Source of the DNA: Porticoccus sp963974675
GTDB taxonomy: Bacteria; Pseudomonadota; Gammaproteobacteria; Pseudomonadales; Porticoccaceae
Assembly (NCBI GenBank): GCA_963974675.1
Contig: CAXBDQ010000063.1
Coordinates: forward strand, 1-5,140
Direction of reading: 5' to 3'
DNA: 5,140 nt
Part shown: positions 1 through 4,240 of the stretch, one piece after another
How positions within the stretch are numbered: the stretch's first letter is position 1
Layout of the letters: every line of letters starts with the position of its first letter
Notes under the pieces: generated by a model
The model's database searches: none
What the model was told of the DNA's origin: nothing
What the model saw: only the letters and a program-made list of their open reading frames with translations
Position numbers and translations under genes: made by a program

Positions 1-1
1 G

Positions 2-205
2 ATCATGAGCAGCTCGCTGATCCTTCCCGGTGAGAAAGAACCGCTGACCGACCCCCACGACATCCGCGACACCCTGCAGCACTGCGTAGACCTAGTGATC
101 GACGGAGGCTACTGCGGCATGGAAGCGACCTCGGTGATCAATATGGTTGAGGAGGAGATCGTTGTGGTGCGGGAAGGGGCGGGGGATGTGGGGGTGTTTC
201 AGTAG
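2..205 (+). CDS. yciO: Sua5/YciO/YrdC-family protein, C-terminal part (5' end outside window)
   Basis: The last 67 residues of an open frame that enters from the left edge; the Met at base 5 is internal, not a start. The tail reads SSSLILPG, then DPHDIRDTL, then VDLVIDGGYCG, then VVVREGAGDVGVF. From memory this matches the end of E. coli YciO (SSTLMLPG, DLIIHGGYLG, VVVREGVGDVKPF) almost block for block. The family shares the fold of the enzymes making threonylcarbamoyl-AMP for the tRNA t6A modification. YciO itself is a paralogue whose exact role is less settled. About two thirds of a protein of roughly 205 residues is missing on the left. The gene is clearly richer in G and C than everything after it, so it is probably chromosomal backbone flanking the polysaccharide cluster. 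Family assignment is fairly sure; YciO rather than another member is likely. Confidence 0.8.
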   Translation: MMSSSLILPGEKEPLTDPHDIRDTLQHCVDLVIDGGYCGMEATSVINMVEEEIVVVREGAGDVGVFQ

Positions 206-304
206 GGGTTTATTGCATTGGAATTTATGAGTCATGCCCTCTTAAAATAGTTTTTAGATAAACGAGGCTGTATAGAATTGTTTTAGTTTTTAGAGGGTAT
301 AAGT
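206..304 (+). promoter_or_regulatory. AT-rich junction between housekeeping gene and polysaccharide cluster; possible promoter region
   Basis: This 99-bp gap marks a sharp drop in GC. A loose sigma-70-like pair can be drawn, TTGGAA at 218-223 and TAAAAT at 243-248, but the 19-base spacer is long, so it is only a candidate. I see no GC-rich hairpin with a T-run that would end the upstream gene, and no JUMPstart/ops sequence typical of enterobacterial O-antigen operons. The cluster promoter is expected here because all downstream genes are co-directional and this is the first gap before them. Confidence 0.3.
293..297 (+). promoter_or_regulatory. Shine-Dalgarno site fixing the GTG start at 305
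   Basis: GAGGG lies 7 bases before the GTG at 305. It supports that non-ATG start, which is also where homology to beta-helix acyltransferases begins (KIHKTAIV). Confidence 0.65.
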
Positions 305-1042
305 GTGAAAATACATAAAACTGCCATAGTGTCTGAGAAAGCTATTTTAGGCGATGATGTTGAAATAGGCCCGTTCTCAATTATCTACGATAATGTAGAG
401 ATAAAGTCAGGGGTGAAAATTGAGGGTTATTGCGAAATAGGTGTTGAAAATAGTTTTTCAGCTGGTGAGCCGATCGTTATCGGAATGAATTCTCACATTA
501 GATCACACAGTATTTTTTATACAGGCTCTAAATTCGGGGATAATTTGATTACGGGTCACCGTGTAACCGTCAGAGAAAAAACAATAGCGGGTATTGGTCT
601 ACAAATAGGCACACTTTCAGATATCCAGGGTCACTGCGTAATTGGTAACTATGTTCGGTTTCATAGTAATGTACATATAGGGCAAAAGAGTAGAATTGGT
701 AATTATGTTTGGATATTCCCTTACGTTGTTTTAACAAATGATCCACACCCCCCGAGTAATGTGTTGAAGGGCGTTGTCGTGGAGGATTTTGCTGTCATCG
801 CAACGATGTCTGTAATTTTGCCTGGCGTCAAAGTAGCTGCTCACTCCTTGGTAGGCGCTCATTCATTGGTAGTGAAAGACACGGAGCCGCACAAAGTTTA
901 CGCTGGATCACCAGCAAAATATATTTGCCAGACGGACAAAATAAAACATCAAGATGGCTCTGGTGAAAGTGCCTACCCTTGGAATAAAAAGTTCATCCGC
1001 GGATATCCAGATTCGATCGTTCAATCTTGGTCTGATAGTTAA
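305..1042 (+). CDS. Left-handed beta-helix (hexapeptide repeat) sugar N-acyltransferase, FdtC/QdtC-like
   Basis: A 245-residue protein starting at GTG. Residues 3-30 (IHKTAIV, then AILGDDVEIGPFSII) open a left-handed beta-helix of the LpxA kind. Imperfect hexapeptide repeats continue to about residue 190: IEGYCEIG, VIGNYVRFHSNVHIG, SRIGNYVWIFPYVVL, VILPGVKVAAHSLVG. A loop at 144-151 (TNDPHPPS) and GSPAK at 201-205 are typical of trimeric acetyltransferases acting on nucleotide-linked amino sugars. The C-terminal tail (AYPWNKKFIRGYP, 223-235) resembles tails on WxcM-type proteins. Next to a 3,4-ketoisomerase and a DegT-type aminotransferase, its likely job is acyl-CoA-dependent acylation of the C3 amino group on a dTDP-3-amino-3,6-dideoxyhexose in the cytoplasm. 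Acetyl is the default expectation; the sequence does not settle the acyl group, nor the choice between FdtC and QdtC types. The gene is AT-rich compared with the yciO-like gene. Confidence 0.83.
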   Translation: MKIHKTAIVSEKAILGDDVEIGPFSIIYDNVEIKSGVKIEGYCEIGVENSFSAGEPIVIGMNSHIRSHSIFYTGSKFGDNLITGHRVTVREKTIAGIGLQIGTLSDIQGHCVIGNYVRFHSNVHIGQKSRIGNYVWIFPYVVLTNDPHPPSNVLKGVVVEDFAVIATMSVILPGVKVAAHSLVGAHSLVVKDTEPHKVYAGSPAKYICQTDKIKHQDGSGESAYPWNKKFIRGYPDSIVQSWSDS

Positions 1043-1055
1043 GGTATTAATTAAG

Positions 1056-1071
1056 TCAAAATATATTTTGA
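1056..1071. repeat. Perfect 16-bp AT-rich palindrome between acyltransferase and ketoisomerase genes
   Basis: TCAAAATATATTTTGA equals its own reverse complement. It sits in the 45-bp gap, ending 4 bases before the Shine-Dalgarno of the ketoisomerase gene. A second, 8-bp palindrome (TTAATTAA, 1047-1054) lies one base upstream. It could be a dimeric protein site or a small RNA hairpin (6-bp stem, TATA loop), but chance is possible in such AT-rich sequence. Confidence 0.4.
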
Positions 1072-1075
1072 TGTT

Positions 1076-1080
1076 AGGAG
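1076..1080 (+). promoter_or_regulatory. Strong Shine-Dalgarno for the ketoisomerase
   Basis: AGGAG with a 7-base spacer to the ATG at 1088 is the best ribosome-binding site in the window, so this gene can be translated independently of its upstream neighbour. Confidence 0.75.
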
Positions 1081-1087
1081 ATATAAG

Positions 1088-1495
1088 ATGCCTGTAGACG
1101 ATTGTAGCTTGATTGAACTGCCAAAAATAACAGACCCACGTGGGAATCTTTCCTTTATAGAAGGCGGTCAGCATATTCCATTCGATATAAAGCGCGTCTA
1201 TTATCTTTATGATGTTCCGGGTGGGTCAGATCGAGGTTCGCATGCCCATAAAAATTTACATCAATTTGTCGTTGCAATGTCGGGGAGTTTCGATGTTGTG
1301 TTGAATGATGGGAAAGAGACAAAGCGCTTTCATCTTAATCGTTCCTATTATGGATTATATGTGTGTCCGATGATGTGGAGAGACCTGGATAATTTTTCCT
1401 CGGGTGCCGTGTGCATGGTGCTCGCTTCAGAGCACTATGATGAAGCTGATTATATTCGTGACCACTTAGAATTCTTACAATTAGCTAACGCATAA
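1088..1495 (+). CDS. dTDP-4-keto-6-deoxyglucose 3,4-ketoisomerase, FdtA/QdtA family cupin
   Basis: At 135 residues it has the family's usual length and is a single cupin domain. Family signatures appear in order: DPRGNL (16-21), IPFDIKRVYYLYDVPGG (30-46), RGSHAHKNLHQ (49-59) with the paired histidines H52 and H54 that match the catalytic HxH, LYVCPMMWRDLDNFS (90-104), and MVLASEHYDEADYIR (110-124). These enzymes move the keto group of dTDP-4-keto-6-deoxyglucose from C4 to C3, setting up the aminotransferase encoded next. In characterised enzymes (from memory) QdtA Tyr17 and Arg97 give a gluco product, and the matching Arg and His in FdtA give a galacto product. Here the two positions are R18 (FdtA-like) and R98 (QdtA-like), so the name and product stay open. 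It has a strong ribosome site and ends 2 bases before the next ATG. The family call is very sure. Confidence 0.93.
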   Translation: MPVDDCSLIELPKITDPRGNLSFIEGGQHIPFDIKRVYYLYDVPGGSDRGSHAHKNLHQFVVAMSGSFDVVLNDGKETKRFHLNRSYYGLYVCPMMWRDLDNFSSGAVCMVLASEHYDEADYIRDHLEFLQLANA

Positions 1496-1497
1496 AT

Positions 1498-2595
1498 ATG
1501 AAAGTCCCATTCTTGGGTTTAAAAGCACCGCATGAAGAGCTACGCCAGGAGTTACTCAATGCGTTTGAGCGAGTACTCTATTCTGGTTGGTATGTCCTTG
1601 GCAATGAAGTAAAAAAATTTGAGCAAGAGTTTGCAGAATACTGCGAAGCCGAACACTGCATTGGCGTAGGCAATGGCTTGGACGCTTTGCACCTGATTTT
1701 GCGCGCTTACAATATTGGCCTAGGTGATGAAGTCATCGTGCCGTCCAATACCTATATCGCCACCTGGTTAGCGGCAAGTTATGCAGGTGCAACGCCAGTC
1801 CCCGTCGAGCCGGATGCGCGCACCTATAACATTGATCCGACCCTTATTGAGGCAGCTATTACCCAACACACCAAAGCTATCATCGCTGTGCATCTGTATG
1901 GTCAACCAGCAGATATGGATGCCATCAATAGGATTGCAAAAAAACACAAACTCAAAGTAATCGAAGATGCGGCTCAAGCGCACGGTGCGCGTTACAAGGG
2001 TCAGCGAGTAGGTTCCTTGGGTGATGCGGCGGGCTTTAGTTTTTATCCGGGGAAAAATCTGGGTGCCCTCGGCGATGGAGGAGCAGTGATAACCAATGAT
2101 CCTGAGCTGGCAGAAAAAGTACGGGTGCTGGCTAACTATGGCTCCCAAGAGAAGTATCACAATGAAGTTAAGGGATTCAACTCCCGGCTAGACGAGCTTC
2201 AGGCGGCTTTCTTACGTGAAAAATTAATAAAACTGGATGTGTGGAATGAGCGTCGTAAAGCAATAGCGGCAGAGTACCTAAGCAGGCTTAATGGGTGCGA
2301 TGTTGTATCGCCCTATGTGCCTGAGTGGGCCGACCCGGTTTGGCATCTGTTCGTCATTCGCCACCCTGAACGAGATGCTTTGCAGCAACGCCTTGTTGAA
2401 TTTGGGATCGGTACGCTAATCCATTATCCCATACCGCCACACAGGCAGCAGGCCTATGCCGATGCTGGTTTTTTGAAGAATGATTATCCTCTAGCATTGC
2501 GCATGGCTGACGAGGTCCTTAGCCTACCTATCGGGCCGCACCTAGGTAAGGATCAAATTAAGTGGGTGATTGATCGGGCTAGATCTCTTGCTTGA
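1498..2595 (+). CDS. DegT/DnrJ/EryC1-family dTDP-3-keto-6-deoxyhexose 3-aminotransferase, FdtB/QdtB-like
   Basis: 365 residues, full length for this PLP fold type I family. Landmarks in order: VPFLGLKAPHEEL at the N-terminus; YSGWYVLGNEVKKFE (28-42); GVGNGLDALHL (56-66), the cofactor phosphate loop region; EDAAQAHGA (156-164) with D157 contacting the PLP ring nitrogen; SFYPGKNLGALGDGGA (181-196) with K186 as the Schiff-base lysine; FNSRLDELQAA (227-237); and IHYPIPPH (308-315). It should transfer an amino group, usually from glutamate, to C3 of the ketoisomerase product. The start lies 2 bases after the ketoisomerase stop and lacks a clear ribosome site, which suggests translational coupling. 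GC content is visibly higher than in the two genes before it, a hint of mosaic assembly. The specific substrate is inferred from the neighbours; the family is certain. Confidence 0.92.
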   Translation: MKVPFLGLKAPHEELRQELLNAFERVLYSGWYVLGNEVKKFEQEFAEYCEAEHCIGVGNGLDALHLILRAYNIGLGDEVIVPSNTYIATWLAASYAGATPVPVEPDARTYNIDPTLIEAAITQHTKAIIAVHLYGQPADMDAINRIAKKHKLKVIEDAAQAHGARYKGQRVGSLGDAAGFSFYPGKNLGALGDGGAVITNDPELAEKVRVLANYGSQEKYHNEVKGFNSRLDELQAAFLREKLIKLDVWNERRKAIAAEYLSRLNGCDVVSPYVPEWADPVWHLFVIRHPERDALQQRLVEFGIGTLIHYPIPPHRQQAYADAGFLKNDYPLALRMADEVLSLPIGPHLGKDQIKWVIDRARSLA

Positions 2596-3865
2596 ACTGT
2601 GGCGCCGTATTGCCCGTATCGGGGCGGTAAAGATATATAGCGTGTTATTGGGTGTGGTTACCTTGGCGATAACGGCGCGTATTTTAGGTCCTGAGGGGCG
2701 CGGCCAGTTGGTGGTTATTATGACTTGGGTCAGCACCTTTGCGACCTTGGTGTCATTGAGTCTGGGGCAAGTGGCTATTCACAAGGCTGCTCAGTGTGGA
2801 GGCGCTGGATGGCTCCGAGTAGCATTGTCTACGTTGTTACTTTATGCAACGGTTGTTACTGCTTTTGGATGGTCCGTGGCTCTTTGTCTGTATTGGGCTA
2901 CTCAAGGCGCATTGTTTGGTGAAGTTTCAGCGTGGTTATTAGTGTTAGGTTTTATTGCGCTACCATTAATTATTTTTGAGCAGTATGTTAGTTCACTTCT
3001 TATGACCTTGGAGCAGCTTGACATCTATAACATATTTCAAGTGATAGGCCGTACCGTTGGTGTGGCTGGCACCCTGGCTTTGTTATTACTGGCAAGCTGG
3101 GGCGTGGCTAGCGTTTTGCTCGGTAATTTGGCGGGCCTACTTATTATTTTGGTTGGTAGTACAACTTATCTGTACCGTAGAGTGGATGGTTGGATTCGTC
3201 CATCTCGAATTGACTTGCTTTGTTATCTGCAGTCGGGGATTAAACTGCATCTTAACGCTATCGGAACCTTTCTGATTATTGGTGCAGATATCTTGATGCT
3301 CAATTACTTCCGCGGACCAGAAGAGACCGCGTTCTACCAACTGGGTGCTCAGATCATCGGGATCATGATGATTCTTCCGCAGGCAGCCTCTATGGTTGTT
3401 TTCGGAAAGGTTGCATCTTTAGGAGCTGATCGGGCGTGGTCCAACAACAGGAACATGTTAATACAAGTGATTGCCCTTATGGGTGCTGCGGTACTGTTTG
3501 TAGGGGGGGCTGCCTCATGGTGGCTGGTATGGATAGCGGGTGAGGAGTTCTTACCTACGTTGGATGTATTTTATTGGCAACTAATGGCCATTGCTGGGAT
3601 GACACTCTCTACCATGATGGCGCCACAATGGATTGGTCGAGGGTATTTCTGGCAGGCTTCATTAGTGACTCTCACGGTGGGTATTCTCAACTTAACGGCA
3701 AATTATCTTCTTATTCCTCAATATGGGATGAAAGGAGCTGCTTGGGCGACTCTTGGATCGTACATGGTTGCTTTGATAACTAATGGATTGATGGTTGTGT
3801 GGTGCGAAAGAAAGGCATTAGTCGCACTACGCAAGGAGCATGCAAGCAGCAGTGCTGCAACGTGA
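2570..3865 (+). CDS. wzx: Wzx-type O-antigen/polysaccharide flippase (MOP superfamily)
   Basis: 431 residues, very hydrophobic, with about twelve membrane segments (roughly 15-37, 46-66, 82-106, 120-145, 158-178, 179-200, 228-248, 256-280, 298-322, 335-350, 360-382, 388-412). Near the N-terminus TARILGPEGRGQL (35-47) is the usual signature after helix 1, and NYLLIPQYGMKGAAWATLGSY (from 378) is the usual one before the last helix. It would move undecaprenyl-diphosphate-linked oligosaccharide across the inner membrane, which implies a Wzx/Wzy-type pathway. The start is uncertain: an in-frame stop lies at 2567-2569, no ATG precedes residue 51, and TTG at 2570 or TTG at 2588 are the choices. Neither has a good ribosome site. 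The first overlaps the aminotransferase gene by 26 bases, the second by 8, so coupling is likely. The tail after residue 412 is polar and probably cytoplasmic. Confidence 0.88.
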   Translation: MIGLDLLLELWRRIARIGAVKIYSVLLGVVTLAITARILGPEGRGQLVVIMTWVSTFATLVSLSLGQVAIHKAAQCGGAGWLRVALSTLLLYATVVTAFGWSVALCLYWATQGALFGEVSAWLLVLGFIALPLIIFEQYVSSLLMTLEQLDIYNIFQVIGRTVGVAGTLALLLLASWGVASVLLGNLAGLLIILVGSTTYLYRRVDGWIRPSRIDLLCYLQSGIKLHLNAIGTFLIIGADILMLNYFRGPEETAFYQLGAQIIGIMMILPQAASMVVFGKVASLGADRAWSNNRNMLIQVIALMGAAVLFVGGAASWWLVWIAGEEFLPTLDVFYWQLMAIAGMTLSTMMAPQWIGRGYFWQASLVTLTVGILNLTANYLLIPQYGMKGAAWATLGSYMVALITNGLMVVWCERKALVALRKEHASSSAAT

Positions 3866-3887
3866 ATAATCCTCGCCAGGGTGATTC

Positions 3888-3935
3888 TTGAGTGCTACTC
3901 CCAAGGTTGAGGTGGTTGCCGTATATAATGGTTGA
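3888..3935 (+). pseudogene. Probable N-terminal remnant of a GT2 glycosyltransferase
   Basis: A TTG start 22 bases after the flippase stop, with AGGG at 3878-3881 six bases upstream, opens a 15-codon frame reading MSATPKVEVVAVYNG and then TGA. The pattern PKV-x-VV-x-VYNG is the standard first beta strand and nucleotide-binding loop of family 2 glycosyltransferases. Operon-like spacing, a ribosome site and a gene-start motif together suggest that a GT2 gene once followed wzx and lost everything after its first 45 bases. The match is short, so chance remains possible. Confidence 0.45.
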
Positions 3936-4036
3936 TGGCAATTAAAATAGCTCATGCCACAGGTGTTCAAGTGAGTAGCTTGTTACCGGTAGGCAGACGG
4001 GGGGCTAAGATAACGGGGCTAAGTATTCGCGCATGA
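3935..4036 (+). pseudogene. Short ORF resembling a GT-B glycosyltransferase N-terminus, possibly a remnant
   Basis: A 33-codon frame whose ATG overlaps the stop of the preceding fragment as TGATG. It reads MAIKIAHATGVQVSSLLPVG, then RRGAKITGLS. An IKIAHAT strand, a helix ending in LLP, then RRG-x-KITGLS looks like the first Rossmann unit of a GT4-type enzyme with a shortened helix. It stops at TGA 4034-4036. No good ribosome site precedes it, so translation would depend on coupling. I do not recognise a specific family and hold this only as a suggestion. Confidence 0.25.
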
Positions 4037-4063
4037 TAAAAACCGACACTAGGCAGGTAATGG

Positions 4064-4141
4064 ATGATGAGACCAATATTAATCTTATATCATAGTAATA
4101 GAGCCACTGATGCAGGACGTGGTCTGTTACTAGAAAAGTAA
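4064..4141 (+). pseudogene. Short 25-codon ORF with ribosome site, function unknown
   Basis: Two adjacent ATGs (4064 and 4067) follow an AGG at 4055-4057 with spacings of 6 and 9 bases. The frame reads MMRPILILYHSNRATDAG and ends at TAA 4139-4141. The opening PILILYHS could be a first beta strand of a glycosyltransferase or similar Rossmann protein, but there is too little to identify. It may be another truncated gene start or noise. Confidence 0.2.
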
Positions 4142-4179
4142 AATCTATGATGGTCGCTTCTAATGTATTTTCTTGTGTT

Positions 4180-4240
4180 GGCGTATTTTTTTTAGGTTTT
4201 TGTGATGGTGTGCTTAGATTGTAACGAAAAAAAAATCGCT
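4180..4240 (+). promoter_or_regulatory. Potential RNA stem enclosing the glycosyltransferase ribosome site and start
   Basis: GCG-T-A-T8 at 4181-4193 is the reverse complement of A8-T-CGC at 4228-4239 apart from one bulged T (4184). This gives 12 pairs, plus a possible G-T pair between 4180 and 4240. The 34-base loop holds the AGG (4194-4196) and the ATG at 4205. The stem is mostly A-U and the loop is large, so stability is modest. It could tune access of ribosomes, but it may also arise by chance from facing T and A tracts. Confidence 0.35.

Larger units (their letters stand above)
3866..4204 (+). other. Gene-poor gap with fragments of decayed genes
   Basis: These 339 bp separate the flippase from the next intact gene in a cluster otherwise packed with overlaps or gaps under 50 bp. 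No + strand frame stays open beyond about 33 codons, yet several short frames begin with plausible starts and two resemble glycosyltransferase N-termini (see the fragments at 3888, 3935 and 4064). A near-repeat containing GGGGCTAAG occurs at 4001-4009 and 4015-4023. I see no convincing intrinsic terminator. The best reading is a scar left by deletion of one or more glycosyltransferase genes. Confidence 0.5.

Noticed and set aside
206..304. A search for a JUMPstart/ops element or a rho-independent terminator.
   Set aside because: No matching ops core and no GC-rich hairpin followed by T bases could be found.
1768..2160. A 130-codon open frame on the - strand within the aminotransferase gene.
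   Set aside because: It lies wholly opposite conserved PLP-enzyme motifs and has no family-like sequence, so it is a shadow frame.
3924..3929. A perfect TATAAT that could be a -10 box before the last glycosyltransferase.
   Set aside because: No -35 match lies at a usual distance (the bases 17 upstream are CCAAGG) and there is no extended -10 TG. It also coincides with the codons for Val-Tyr-Asn of the GT2-like motif.
4001..4023. Near-duplicate GGGGCTAAG units as a target-site duplication of a lost insertion sequence.
   Set aside because: The copies are only 14 bases apart, and there are no terminal inverted repeats or transposase remnants nearby.
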